Shown here piece after piece: positions 32,126 to 41,879 of a stretch of 64,000 nucleotides of DNA. The DNA is taken from NCBI GenBank assembly GCA_035530275.1, contig DATKVC010000010.1:1-64000 (forward strand). Reading direction: 5' to 3'. The translations under genes were made by a program, and so were the position numbers. This stretch comes from CAIJMU01 sp035530275 (GTDB taxonomy: Bacteria; Spirochaetota; Spirochaetia; Treponematales; Rectinemataceae). The stretch's first letter is position 1, and the number at the start of each line of letters is the position of its first letter. The notes beneath the pieces were generated by a model. That model saw only the letters and a program-made list of their open reading frames with translations, had not been told where the DNA came from and made no database searches.

Positions 32126-33211
32126 ATGCGCAAGGCGACTCAGCTCAGGCTCTATCTCGTGGCCGGATTTCTCCCTTCCTTCCTGATGGCTATGGCCTTC
32201 TTCGTCTTCATCCTTGAGCTCGTCGAGCTTTTCGGCAATCTCTGGAAGTATCTATCGCTGAACGTGCCGATGTCGGCCGTGGCCAAGGTCCTCCTTCTCT
32301 ATGCGCCGACCTGCATTTCATGGGCATTGCCTCTATCCCTTCTTTTCGCGGTCTCCTACACCCTCGGGAGCCTCTACGCGCGAAACGAGCTCGTCGCGGT
32401 CTTCGGCACGGGCGTTTCGCTCGCGAGCTTCACCCTGCCCCTCATCGCGATCGCGGCCCTTCTCTCCATTGCGGGCTATTTTTGGAGCGACCTCGTCGCC
32501 CTGCCTGCCTACCGCGAAAAGACGAGCCTCACGCAGAAACTCCTCGGCCAAAGCACGAGTCTCTCGAACGCCGACGTAACCGTGTTGGCGGGGAAGGGCA
32601 GCTTCGTCTGGCATGCGGCCTGGTACGACGAAGCCGCCAAATCCCTCACCGACGTGAGCGTCATCGGGCGCGATAAGGAAGGCTCGCCCGTCTCTCGCAT
32701 CGAGGCGAGCAGCGCACGATTCAAGGACGGTATGTGGCTCTTCTCCCGCGTCAGGCGTTTCGCCTTGGACGACAAGGGCAATTGGACCGAAACCGACTAC
32801 GGGAGCTACAGCGATCCCTCGCTCGCCGAAGACCCGGCCTCCTTCCGAAACCAGAATCTCGATCTCGGCCAACTCTCCGTCGCCGACCTCGCCCAGCGCG
32901 CCAAGTTCCAGAAGGCAGCCGGCCTGCCCTGGACTGCGACCGTCGCCGAACGAAACCGCCGCATGGCCTTCTCCTTCGCCCCCCTTGTCGTCGCCCTTCT
33001 CTCGACGTCCATCGGCGGCCGCTATCGGAAGAACGTCCTCCTGATGAGCCTCCTCGTGAGCCTGGTGATCGCGACGGCCTACTATATCTTCCAGATGATA
33101 GCGATGCTCTTCGCGAGGACGGGCCTTGTCGACCCGGCGATCGGTGCCTGGTCGCCCCTCATCGTCTTCGCCGCGCTTTCGGCCCTGCTCTATCGCATGG
33201 CCCGTACCTGA
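32126..33211 (+). CDS. lptG: LptG/YjgQ-family permease
   Basis: The 361-residue second YjgP/YjgQ protein has an N-terminal membrane segment (residues about 8-32), two more near 50-75 and 90-120, a periplasmic domain (about 130-260) and a C-terminal membrane bundle (about 275-355). NELVAVFGTGVSLASFTLP matches the cytoplasmic coupling-helix region of the family. The ATG at 32126, 5 bases after the lptF stop, follows GGAGGAG and starts the hydrophobic N-terminus. It likely pairs with the preceding LptF-like protein; the ATPase LptB is not in this window. Confidence 0.83.
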   Translation: MRKATQLRLYLVAGFLPSFLMAMAFFVFILELVELFGNLWKYLSLNVPMSAVAKVLLLYAPTCISWALPLSLLFAVSYTLGSLYARNELVAVFGTGVSLASFTLPLIAIAALLSIAGYFWSDLVALPAYREKTSLTQKLLGQSTSLSNADVTVLAGKGSFVWHAAWYDEAAKSLTDVSVIGRDKEGSPVSRIEASSARFKDGMWLFSRVRRFALDDKGNWTETDYGSYSDPSLAEDPASFRNQNLDLGQLSVADLAQRAKFQKAAGLPWTATVAERNRRMAFSFAPLVVALLSTSIGGRYRKNVLLMSLLVSLVIATAYYIFQMIAMLFARTGLVDPAIGAWSPLIVFAALSALLYRMART

Positions 33212-33223
33212 CAGGGAGACCCT

Positions 33224-34393
33224 ATGAATACGTACATTTTCGAGCGGAAGACTCGCGACCCGGCGACGAGGGCGCGCACGGGGCGGATACGACTCCCTCA
33301 CGGCCATGTCGAGACTCCCGCCTTCATGCCCGTCGGGACTAACGCGACCGTGAAAGCGGTCGAGGCCCCGAGCCTCGCCGAGATCGGCTTCGATATAATT
33401 CTCGCCAACACGTATCATCTGATGTTGAGGCCCGGGCCGGAGGTGATCCGTGAGGCTGGAGGTCTCCATGGTTTTTCCGGATGGAAGGGGAATTTCCTCA
33501 CCGATTCCGGCGGCTTCCAGGTGTTTTCCCTTTCGGCCCTCCGCAAGATCACCGAGGACGGCGTGGCCTTCAGGTCCCATATCGACGGATCGAAGCGCTT
33601 TCTCTCGCCCGAATCCGCGGTCGAGATCCAGACCGCCTTCAATAGCGACATCCAGATGCAGCTCGATGTCTGCTCAGCCTGGGGCGCCGAGCGGGCGGAG
33701 ACCGAGCGTGCCCTCGCCCTAACATCCGCCTGGGCCGGAAGGGCCAAGGCTCGCTGGGAGCGGGCGCGCGACGAAGAAGGCTATGCCGGCTCCCTTTTCG
33801 CCATCGTCCAGGGAGGATTCTACAAGGATCTTCGAATGAGGAGCGCCGGAGAACTCGCCCTTCTCGATTTTCCGGGCTATGCGATCGGTGGCCTTTCCGT
33901 TGGAGAGCCCTTCGAAACCTATGCCGAACTCCTCGCGCACACGGCGCCTCTCCTCCCTGAGGAAAAACCCAAGTACATCATGGGCATCGGTACCCCCGAA
34001 TATATTCTCGAGGCCATCGCCCAGGGAATCGATATCTTCGACTGCGTCTTCCCGACGAGGACGGGAAGGAACGGGCTATGGTTCACCTCGCACGGCCCTC
34101 TTTCAATCAAGAAGGCCCGCTATGAGCGCGATTTTGCGCAGCCCGATCCCGATTGCGGATGTCGCGTGTGCCGGAATCACAGCCGCGCCTACATCAGACA
34201 TCTTTTCAAGTGCGACGAAATTCTTCACTCGATGCTCGCTTCATATCACAACCTCTTCTTCCTCCACGATCTAGTCAAAAGGGCGGCCCAAGCCATAGAA
34301 GAGGGGCGATTCTCGCGATTCAAGGACGACTTTCTCGCCGCCTATAACCAAGGCGTCGAGGTAGACCCCAAGGCCGAAGGAGTTGCATCGTGA
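33224..34393 (+). CDS. tgt: tRNA-guanine transglycosylase (queuine tRNA-ribosyltransferase)
   Basis: The 389-residue product exchanges guanine 34 of GU(N)-anticodon tRNAs for preQ1. Signatures are PAFMPVGTNATVKAV, the substrate Asp in LTDSGGFQVFSLS (near residue 94), the nucleophile in DCVFPTRTGRNG (near 272), and the zinc site CGCRVC...H around residues 305-335. It is complete and of normal length. queA, the next pathway step, is at 5076. It starts 12 bases after lptG with GGGAG upstream and overlaps the following HEAT-repeat gene by 4 bases. Confidence 0.96.
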   Translation: MNTYIFERKTRDPATRARTGRIRLPHGHVETPAFMPVGTNATVKAVEAPSLAEIGFDIILANTYHLMLRPGPEVIREAGGLHGFSGWKGNFLTDSGGFQVFSLSALRKITEDGVAFRSHIDGSKRFLSPESAVEIQTAFNSDIQMQLDVCSAWGAERAETERALALTSAWAGRAKARWERARDEEGYAGSLFAIVQGGFYKDLRMRSAGELALLDFPGYAIGGLSVGEPFETYAELLAHTAPLLPEEKPKYIMGIGTPEYILEAIAQGIDIFDCVFPTRTGRNGLWFTSHGPLSIKKARYERDFAQPDPDCGCRVCRNHSRAYIRHLFKCDEILHSMLASYHNLFFLHDLVKRAAQAIEEGRFSRFKDDFLAAYNQGVEVDPKAEGVAS

Positions 34394-35943
34394 AATTGGC
34401 TCGCGTGGTGACAGGTCTCTTGCTTGCGGCCATGCTCTTCACGCCTGACATCCAGGCTCAACCGATACCTTCCGCGAGCGCCCCAATCGCACCGGTCGCG
34501 ACGTCCCCGGCGCCTGCCGCATCACCCATGCAGGGGTCCTCGTCTACCGCGGGCTCGGCAACGGCGCCGGCAACGCCACCGTCAGCGGCGCCCTCAACGC
34601 CGCCCGCGCCGGCTCTGACGACAAGCTCGACAGCCACGTCCACCTCGTCGGCTTCCCCTTCCTCGTCGGCGGCATCGAAAGCGGCCGCCGACGCCATCGC
34701 CAAAAAGCGCGCCATCATCCTCTATGGGATCGACTCCGAACTCATCGACCTCTTCAACAGTCTGACGGCGACCAAGGACTCGACCTTCAATGCGGATACG
34801 AAGGACGTTTTCGAGCGCAGCAAGGACGCGAAACTGCGCGGCGCCATTCTCGAACTCTGGCGGAGTCTCGCATGGAAGGGCGGCGAGCAGGACGGCGCGA
34901 AGGTCGTCACCGACCGGGACAACGAGGACCCGGCTGTCGTCGCCTCGGCCCTCGGCTACCTCGGAGAGATCAAGTCGAAGGCGGTCTTGCCCGAGGCGAA
35001 GACCATTCTCGATGAAAACAATTCGGCCGTCGTTCCCGCCCTCATCTCAATGCTGGGCAAGGTCGGAGCCGATCCCGAAGTGGATCTACTTCTGACGTGG
35101 CTCAAGGGGGATACGGCCCTCCCGGCCTTTCGCGAGGCCGCCATCCGCGCCCTCGGCGACATCGGTTCGAAGAAGGCGGCGGACTGGCTCGCCACGACCC
35201 TCGGCGACAACGGCGTGTCGCGTTTCGAGAGGGTCATCGCCGCGGAATCCCTCGGCAAGATCGCCTTGCCGGCAAGCGTCGATCCCTTGGTCAAGGCTGC
35301 CCAAAGCGACGATGCCCTCGTGCGGGCCGCCGCGGTAGGCGCGCTCGGAGATTTCACGGACAAGGCCGCCGAAGACGCGATCGTCGAATCGCTGCGCGAT
35401 TCCTATCCCGCCGCGAGGGTGGCGGGCTGCAAGGCCATCGCGAAGAGAAAGCTCGTAGCGGCCCTCCCCAATCTCGAGTACAAGGCTCAAAATGATCCCG
35501 ACAAGGGGGTCAAGACCGAGGCGATCAAGAGCATCGCGGCCCTCGGGGGCAAGGACGCCTTCGGCTTCCTCGCAACGATCATGGACGACGCGAACAGTCC
35601 CGTCGATCTTCGCCAACTCGCATTCGGCCTGCTTATGCGCGACGACGCCGCAGGTTCCATGAAGGCTTTGCTAGCCCGTCTCACCGACGAGGCCAAGGCA
35701 ACCGACAGGACGATGTTCACCGCACTGACGCGAGAGATAGCCGGCGCGGCCGACGCTTCGGCAGCCGCGCCGCTGGCGAAGATACTCCTTCGTGACAAGG
35801 ACTATCTCATAAGGCTCGGCGGGCTCCAGTGGGCGAGGGCCACGAAGTCCCCCGACATCAAGGCCGATGTGGCTGCCCTCGCATCGTCGGACCCGAGCGA
35901 GGCGGTGAAGAAATTCGCCTCCCAGGTACTTTCCCTCTACTGA
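34390..35943 (+). CDS. exported HEAT-repeat protein
   Basis: The 517-residue product starts MKLARVVTGLLLAAMLFTPDIQAQ, a signal peptide. A Ser/Thr/Ala/Pro-rich linker follows (residues about 25-98). The rest is a stack of helical HEAT/PBS-lyase-like repeats, seen as recurring AAIRALGDIG, AAAVGALGDFTD and EAIKSIAALGG units about 30-37 residues apart. HEAT solenoids mediate protein contacts; partners here are unknown. The GTG at 34390 overlaps the tgt stop (GTGA). The gene converges on the VWA gene, and their 3' ends overlap by seven bases. I do not recognise a characterised orthologue. Confidence 0.75.
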   Translation: MKLARVVTGLLLAAMLFTPDIQAQPIPSASAPIAPVATSPAPAASPMQGSSSTAGSATAPATPPSAAPSTPPAPALTTSSTATSTSSASPSSSAASKAAADAIAKKRAIILYGIDSELIDLFNSLTATKDSTFNADTKDVFERSKDAKLRGAILELWRSLAWKGGEQDGAKVVTDRDNEDPAVVASALGYLGEIKSKAVLPEAKTILDENNSAVVPALISMLGKVGADPEVDLLLTWLKGDTALPAFREAAIRALGDIGSKKAADWLATTLGDNGVSRFERVIAAESLGKIALPASVDPLVKAAQSDDALVRAAAVGALGDFTDKAAEDAIVESLRDSYPAARVAGCKAIAKRKLVAALPNLEYKAQNDPDKGVKTEAIKSIAALGGKDAFGFLATIMDDANSPVDLRQLAFGLLMRDDAAGSMKALLARLTDEAKATDRTMFTALTREIAGAADASAAAPLAKILLRDKDYLIRLGGLQWARATKSPDIKADVAALASSDPSEAVKKFASQVLSLY

Positions 35944-38075
35944 GAGTTGTCCTCGCGGCTTTCGGGAACATTCGCCGCGCCGCGATCCCAATCCAGACCG
36001 GGCACCTCGATGCAATGGAGAAGCCTATTGAGTCTGAGGCCCGGGTCTTCCCATATCGAAAATCGCAGGGTGAGCGGGTAGCCGCGGGGCGATACCATGG
36101 GGATATCCCGGTCGAGACAAGACGAAATCGGACCTTTGAGCGCGGGGAAGAGGCGCCGATCGCGAGGCACGAAGCTGCAGGCTTCGCCGTCGAAATGGAG
36201 CTCCGCAACGGCGTGGGGCATGGGTACGAGGAATATGAGAAAGTCGCTGTGCTTGCCGCCTACGCTCAGTGCCTGTCCCTCGCGTAGCTCATGGACATTG
36301 CGTTTGCCGACATGGGAATTCTGCTCGAGCACGCGGAACTCGATCCTGACCTGACCCTTGCGCTTGATGCCCGGCGCGATCGTCGGAAAGTATTCCGGTC
36401 CCTGCTCCTGCGTCTTGGGTTGCTCGGGGATTCGGACGAGGCCGGGTATCCCAGCCCTTGTCCCCAATTTCCCTTCGAATCCCGTCTTCTGTTTTCCGCC
36501 ATTCATGGAAACCGAGGCTTTCGGCTTCTCGGCTTCGCCGTCCTTGATGCTGGCCCTAACCCCCAAGGTGGTATTCGCGCGGAACGCGGCCCCTTGCTTG
36601 GCTGCAGCGTCGACGGGAGCGGAAGACACGACCCGGCCGAGGGCCTTTCTCGCCTTTCCCTTGGTCCAGAAAGGCAGCCATCCGAGCAAGCGAATGATCA
36701 CGAGGGCGATAATGAAGAAGACGATTATCCCCAGGGCGGTAAGGAAAGTCGGCATTGCCAACAATGAGACGAGGGGGCTCTCGACGAGGCGCAGGTTCAG
36801 AGTGCCCCCGCCGGGCATGGTTCGCAGGTCGTCTGCGAATCCAAGTTCGACGGGCAGCGAGACGGTCCCCTGGACAATGCTCTCCGGAAGTCTGATACGC
36901 GGGTTGAGGGTAATCGAGGCACCTGGAGCCACCCTCGCTTTCACTGGCTTCACGATGAGTTCTCCGGCCGGGGAACTCACCGAGACGAGTTCGAGGTCAA
37001 GGGGCTTTGAACCCTTGTTGTCGATGCGGAGGGGCAGGGTGAAAGTCCTGCCCTTTTGCCCGAGATCGCCAGGGAACCGGAGGGATGGAATGCCGAAATC
37101 GGAGGCAGCGACGAGGGAAGAACCCGATGGCGGAGCCCCGTTGATCGCGGTCGATGGTCCCGAGTTCGAAGCGGTCGATGCGCCGGAGCTCGAAGCGGTC
37201 GAAATTGTTCCTTGTCCGCCTTCCGGCGGCCAGCGCGTCACGGCGGCATCGAGGGCCTGGGCCGCCTCATCGGCCGCGGAGATGCCCCCGCCCGACTTGG
37301 GTGACTGAGGCTGTTGCCCCTTTCCGGCGCCGGATGCGACAGGGGCGCCCGAAGCTGAAGCGGCAGGCGTGGGGGAAGTCGCGGCCGGATGGCTCGCCGC
37401 GACGGAGCTGGCGGGGCCCGTCCGGCTTTCCGCCGCGGTTGCCGTCGTCGGCTCGTCGCTGCCGAAGGGCAGTATGACGAAGCGAACCGGCCATCCCGAT
37501 CCGCGAAGGGCAGTCGCGGCGCGGTCGATCTCAGCCTTCACTCCCCGGACGTCGAGGGCGGCCCAGCGGCTTCCCGGAGCGGGGTCCTGGACTCCATCCG
37601 TGACAATTACGATCAATTTTTTGCGAGCGGGATCGAGGCTCTTTACGTAGCTCGAGAGGAAGTCCAGGGCTCCGATGAAATCGGTATGGCGCTGGATGGG
37701 ATAAAGGAGAAAGAGCTGACCAAGGATTGCCTTGAGGTCCGCCTCGTCAGTGAGCTTCCTGACGAAGTCGAGGCTCGTGGACGAACCGAAGGAGAGGAGA
37801 TGCACCGTATCCCCGAGCCTGAGATAGTCGCGGACGAAGGGACCGAGCAGATAGGCGTCCAAATCCCTCGACCACTGCAGGACGCTCGCGGAATCGTCGA
37901 TGAGGAGGACGAGATCGATCGACCCCGAGTCCGGGAGCGCCGACCCTCCTGCGGAAGCGCCCTGGGCGCCAAGGGTTCCGAGAAGGGCCAGGAAAAGCGC
38001 GAGGGCGAGGATCTTCCGCCTCGCGCCCGCGAGGGGAACCAGAAAGCCTGCCGGCGCGGATCGCCGATTACTCAT
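35937..38075 (-). CDS. membrane-anchored von Willebrand factor A domain protein
   Basis: The 712-residue product has a signal/anchor segment (ILALALFLALLGTLGAQGA). A VWA domain follows with the metal-ion site DDSAS near residue 57 and VIVTDGVQD near 155. Next comes a long Ser/Ala/Thr/Pro linker (about 215-300), an immunoglobulin-like region, a membrane segment near 435-460 (IIVFFIIALVIIRLL), and a C-terminal domain that may be a divergent FHA domain (LREGQALSVGGKHSDFLIFL, residues about 605-690). The ATG at 38075 is chosen over one four codons upstream because GGAGGG lies just before it. It is last in a minus-strand operon after greA. The FHA suggestion is tentative. Confidence 0.7.
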   Translation of the reverse strand: MSNRRSAPAGFLVPLAGARRKILALALFLALLGTLGAQGASAGGSALPDSGSIDLVLLIDDSASVLQWSRDLDAYLLGPFVRDYLRLGDTVHLLSFGSSTSLDFVRKLTDEADLKAILGQLFLLYPIQRHTDFIGALDFLSSYVKSLDPARKKLIVIVTDGVQDPAPGSRWAALDVRGVKAEIDRAATALRGSGWPVRFVILPFGSDEPTTATAAESRTGPASSVAASHPAATSPTPAASASGAPVASGAGKGQQPQSPKSGGGISAADEAAQALDAAVTRWPPEGGQGTISTASSSGASTASNSGPSTAINGAPPSGSSLVAASDFGIPSLRFPGDLGQKGRTFTLPLRIDNKGSKPLDLELVSVSSPAGELIVKPVKARVAPGASITLNPRIRLPESIVQGTVSLPVELGFADDLRTMPGGGTLNLRLVESPLVSLLAMPTFLTALGIIVFFIIALVIIRLLGWLPFWTKGKARKALGRVVSSAPVDAAAKQGAAFRANTTLGVRASIKDGEAEKPKASVSMNGGKQKTGFEGKLGTRAGIPGLVRIPEQPKTQEQGPEYFPTIAPGIKRKGQVRIEFRVLEQNSHVGKRNVHELREGQALSVGGKHSDFLIFLVPMPHAVAELHFDGEACSFVPRDRRLFPALKGPISSCLDRDIPMVSPRGYPLTLRFSIWEDPGLRLNRLLHCIEVPGLDWDRGAANVPESREDNSQ

Positions 38076-38094
38076 GGTTCCCTCCATGGCGGAC

Positions 38095-40809
38095 TCAGTG
38101 TTGGGCTAGGTCGATCTTCTCGACCGCGTACTGGAACTTACGCTCGTGGATCGTGAACGAGAGCTTCTCCCCCGCCTTATGATTGAGGAGTTTCTTTCCC
38201 AGGGGCGAAAGATAGGAGATCACGTTGCGCTCGGGGTCGGATTCCCAGGGGCCGAGGATGGTGAAAGTCTCGCGTTCTCCCGAGAGTTCGTTCATGAGGG
38301 TCACCACGGTGCCGAAGGATACCTTCGAGTTCGTCACGGTCGACCAGTCGAATTCCTGTGCCCTCTCGATCTCGTTCTTGATCTTGGCCACGCGGGCGTT
38401 GAGTTCGTCCTGCTTTTCCTTCGCCGCCTTGTATTCCGCATTTTCGCGGAGGTCGCCGAGAGATAGGGCATAGGCGATTTCCTTTGAATTCGTGGGAACT
38501 TCGACGCCGAGGATGTGGTCGAGGAGCTTCTTCTTCTCGTCGAACATCGCTCGAGTGACGATGAGTCCTCGGGAAACGACTTCCTTGCCTTCCTCTCCCT
38601 GGACCTTGAAGTCGGGGAATCGTTCGACGATCCGGCCCCTGAGGCGCATCTTGATGGAGGGATCGAGATCCTTGACGTCGGAGAGAAGGGTATAGATGCG
38701 CTCGATCGTGTCGACGCCGGACTCGTCGAGGAACTTCTCGAGCCGGCCGTGACCATCGCCCTTCCCATCCCCGAAGAGGAGGGTCTGCACCTGCTTGTTG
38801 ATTTTGCGGTTCTCGGTCGTCTCTCGGTGGTTCTCGATTTCCTTGAAGGAGATGTCGAGAATGTGGACGAGGGTGAGGAGTATCTTCTCGTAAGAAAGGC
38901 CCAATTCCATGAACCATTGCTTGTCGGCGAGATTCTTCACGACCCAGATGAAGGCGTCCTTGTGATCGCGGTAGTTCTCGATGATGTCGACGGCCATCTT
39001 CTTGAGCCGGTCGATATGCCCCGTCTCCTCTAGCGCGACGATGAGAGCCTCGTTCATGGAGAAGGGGAAGAGCTTCACGTAGACATCGGCCCAGTCGGGG
39101 ATGAAATTCTTGATGTCCTGCACGAAGGCGGCACGGAGCCTCGAATCCTTGAGATTGTCGTAGATGGCGACGGGATTCTCGATCTGGTCGAAGAGCTCGG
39201 CGAAACCCGTCGTGGACGCGCCTTGCAGCAGGCTTCGATCGACCGCGATTTCCTTGAGGATGAGGTAGGAGGCGATGACGTATTCGTTGACCTGTTGGAA
39301 CGATCGCACATAGCCGGTGAAGAAGGCGAGCATCTCGGAGAAGAACTCTGAGTCGCGCGCACCCTTCTCCACGAATGCCCTGATGTCTGAGACCCTCGCG
39401 AAGAAATTCTTCTGCGCCTTGAACTGGTTGTAGATCTTCTCTTCATTCGAGAGAGGCCTGTCCCTGACAATGAAAGTGCCCACCGAATCGGTCGCGTTTC
39501 CGAAGTTGGAATCGTCCTTGAGCACCTGCCTCGCCTTCGTGCTCCAGGAATTCCATTCCTTCTGCGTGAGCACCGACTCGACGAGCTCCCCTTTGATGCG
39601 CTTGAGGTCGGCCTTGCCGAAACTCCTAATGATCCTGTCGAGGGCCCAGGCCGGCTCCGCGATCACCTTCTCCTTGAGCTTCTCCTTCGGCCATCGGGCC
39701 TTGAGGACCCAGATGTGCTCTTCCTGCAGGGTCGTGAGGCTGTCGATGGCCATCTTTAGGGTCATTTTATGGTTGCGGCTCTTCGCGAAGTTGATGGTGA
39801 TCTCGTCTCCCTGCACCGCGGCGATGCGGCCGACGTGCCAGGTCCGATGAAAGACATAATTGCCTTCATCGAAGGCGATGTGCTTCTCGAAGTCGGCCAT
39901 GGCCTCCTGGATCGAGCGATAGGAGGTCGCCAGGTTCGAGAGCCGGAGCCAGTCCTCGAGATGGGAGTGGGCCGCGTACTTGCCGCGATAGCACTCGATG
40001 ACTTCCTTGCGGAGCGAGGAGTTCTTCTCGTCGTAGCCGATGACGAGGCGGAGAATGTCGAGCGAGGTGTTCCAGTCGGAATTCGCCCTGTAATGCTTGT
40101 AGAGATCGAGGAGGAGGGTGGCCGCCTTGTCCTCGGAGATCTGCTTCGCGATCTTGCGCTGCACGTGGAAGAAGAAGTCGATGTCCTCGGGGCAGGACTC
40201 GACGAGCTTCGACCACAACTCCTTCACGTTCGCGTAGAGACCCTTGTTGATGAATCGATGGAGAGCCTTTTTGTAGAAGTCGACGGCTTCTTCGGTCTTC
40301 CCTTCCTTCTCCCGTCTTTCGGCGAGGAGTTTGACTATCTCCGTTTCCTCGTAATCGACCTTTACGAGGCGCTCCCAGATGTCATAGCGCTCGTCGCCTC
40401 GGTTGTCCTGCTCGAGGGCCTCGGCGAGGCGCCGCAGCGCCGTGCGGTTTTCGCCGAATTCGAGCATGCGCTGACAGATGAATTCGACAATGCCCCATTT
40501 CTTGTTGTCGGCGAATAGATCGATAAGGGTCGTCATCGCCGAGTCGTCGATCTGCTGGCGCTTGAGGGCGATGACGCCCGAGAGGTAGAGGGCGATGACT
40601 GAGTTCTTGGTGTGGCCGAGGTGCTCCGCGCAGAGTTCACGGACGCCGTCGACGGCCTTGTCCCTCGCCGCATCCTCGAGAAGTATGTCGAGCTCGCGGA
40701 AATTGGCCACGGTGTGGGCGGAGAGCGCGGCCCTCGTCCATTTCTCCTCGTTGAGAAGTTCCTGGACCTTCGTCGCGTACTCGTTGACGGCTTGTTCGGT
40801 GTCGGCCAT
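38095..40809 (-). CDS. greA: giant GreA-type transcript cleavage factor
   Basis: The product is 904 residues, whereas ordinary GreA is about 158. The last 160 residues are a full GreA: coiled-coil tip GDLRENAEYKAAKEKQDEL (near residue 786) with the acidic pair (D and E of DLRENAE) that stimulates RNA polymerase cleavage, then the globular FTILGPWESDPERNVISYLSPLGKKLL domain. The first 740 residues are mostly helical, TPR-like (EAVDFYKKALHRF, TSLDILRLVIGYDEK), with a small beta segment near 325 (VGRIAAVQGDEITINFAKS). Spirochaetes such as Borrelia are known to encode a GreA of about 900 residues. The ATG at 40809 follows AGAGGAG. It lies 12 bases after the TPR gene. Confidence 0.9.
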   Translation of the reverse strand: MADTEQAVNEYATKVQELLNEEKWTRAALSAHTVANFRELDILLEDAARDKAVDGVRELCAEHLGHTKNSVIALYLSGVIALKRQQIDDSAMTTLIDLFADNKKWGIVEFICQRMLEFGENRTALRRLAEALEQDNRGDERYDIWERLVKVDYEETEIVKLLAERREKEGKTEEAVDFYKKALHRFINKGLYANVKELWSKLVESCPEDIDFFFHVQRKIAKQISEDKAATLLLDLYKHYRANSDWNTSLDILRLVIGYDEKNSSLRKEVIECYRGKYAAHSHLEDWLRLSNLATSYRSIQEAMADFEKHIAFDEGNYVFHRTWHVGRIAAVQGDEITINFAKSRNHKMTLKMAIDSLTTLQEEHIWVLKARWPKEKLKEKVIAEPAWALDRIIRSFGKADLKRIKGELVESVLTQKEWNSWSTKARQVLKDDSNFGNATDSVGTFIVRDRPLSNEEKIYNQFKAQKNFFARVSDIRAFVEKGARDSEFFSEMLAFFTGYVRSFQQVNEYVIASYLILKEIAVDRSLLQGASTTGFAELFDQIENPVAIYDNLKDSRLRAAFVQDIKNFIPDWADVYVKLFPFSMNEALIVALEETGHIDRLKKMAVDIIENYRDHKDAFIWVVKNLADKQWFMELGLSYEKILLTLVHILDISFKEIENHRETTENRKINKQVQTLLFGDGKGDGHGRLEKFLDESGVDTIERIYTLLSDVKDLDPSIKMRLRGRIVERFPDFKVQGEEGKEVVSRGLIVTRAMFDEKKKLLDHILGVEVPTNSKEIAYALSLGDLRENAEYKAAKEKQDELNARVAKIKNEIERAQEFDWSTVTNSKVSFGTVVTLMNELSGERETFTILGPWESDPERNVISYLSPLGKKLLNHKAGEKLSFTIHERKFQYAVEKIDLAQH

Positions 40810-40821
40810 ATGCTCTCCTCT

Positions 40822-41694
40822 TTATGCGGTGTACTGCTTGTGTATCTGGGGATCGAGAAGCCTGAGCTTCAGGAGGACTTCGTCGACCTTGGATCGCTCT
40901 TCGCGGGAAGCGATGCAGTGGTCGATGAGCCAGAAGTAGCGGTTGATGAGGCGGGGCACCACGAGGGCCCTGTCCTCGACGTTTTCGCGGAGCTCGTTCT
41001 CGAGCTGATAGATCGACTGGCGCAGCTTGCCCGCCTCGACGGCCTTGAGTTCCCGTTTCACCGAAAAGACCCCGAGGAGGTTTCCATAAACGGGTATCCA
41101 TTCGGCGAAGGCCGGACCTTCTCGCCCCGATTCCCTGACCTTGGCGACCAGCCTGACGATCATTTCCGATTCGAGGAAATCGAGGTCGACCTTGGAGGCT
41201 CCGAGGTAGAAAGCCTCGCGGAAAAGGGCTTTCGAATCCCTCATCTCGTTGACGAGGGCGAAGGCGTCGGCGAGCTCCGCCAAGGATTCGGGATCGTCCC
41301 TGCGCTCCTTGGCTGCGACCGTCAGCTCCCTGATCGCTTCATCGTAGGCTCCGGCGCCCTTGAGGCATCGACCGATGCGCATCGCCATCTCGGCTCGATG
41401 CGACTCGAGTTCCTCGCTCGGCAGGCTTCGATAGTGGGAAAGGGCGAGCCTGAAGGCGAATTGTTTGAAGGCGTAGCGACAAGGCTCGAAGCCCGAATCA
41501 AAGCGGGCCTGGAACGCGTTGAAGCTCTTCCAGAGGAGGAGGACGAGTTCGCCCCGCTCGAATGCGTTCGCCGCCGTTCCGACGCGCTCCAGCCCCTCGA
41601 CCCAGTAGGCGGAGCATTTCAGGGCGAAGAGGATTTCGGGATTCTCGTACTCGATTGACAACGCATCATCCAGATTCCGGGCCGCTGCGTCCAA
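40822..41694 (-). CDS. cytoplasmic TPR-like protein; 5' end uncertain
   Basis: This helical, TPR-like protein (GRCLKGAGAYDEAIRELTVAA, residues about 110-135) directly precedes giant greA and shares its operon. From the TTG at 41694 it has 290 residues. The frame stays open upstream to a TAA at 41868, and the intervening codons read SLLLANAYEALKAVDL, which looks like another TPR helix. Coding therefore probably begins earlier. No in-frame ATG, GTG or TTG exists there; only a CTG (41844) and some ATC codons are available. A cytoplasmic role near RNA polymerase with GreA is a guess from the neighbourhood. No named family recognised. Confidence 0.65.
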   Translation of the reverse strand: MDAAARNLDDALSIEYENPEILFALKCSAYWVEGLERVGTAANAFERGELVLLLWKSFNAFQARFDSGFEPCRYAFKQFAFRLALSHYRSLPSEELESHRAEMAMRIGRCLKGAGAYDEAIRELTVAAKERRDDPESLAELADAFALVNEMRDSKALFREAFYLGASKVDLDFLESEMIVRLVAKVRESGREGPAFAEWIPVYGNLLGVFSVKRELKAVEAGKLRQSIYQLENELRENVEDRALVVPRLINRYFWLIDHCIASREERSKVDEVLLKLRLLDPQIHKQYTA

Positions 41695-41879
41695 GTCGAC
41701 TGCCTTGAGCGCCTCATAGGCGTTTGCGAGGAGTAGGGAGACGCTTGAAGTGTCGACCGTTCTATCGATGATGTCACTTCCCGCTTCGATCGTCGGAGGA
41801 TAGGGCTGCGCTCGCGTGGAGTGGTTTCCCGATTCCCCTTGCAGAGACCTCGAAAGAGGCTTTGCTTATATAGAAAAAG

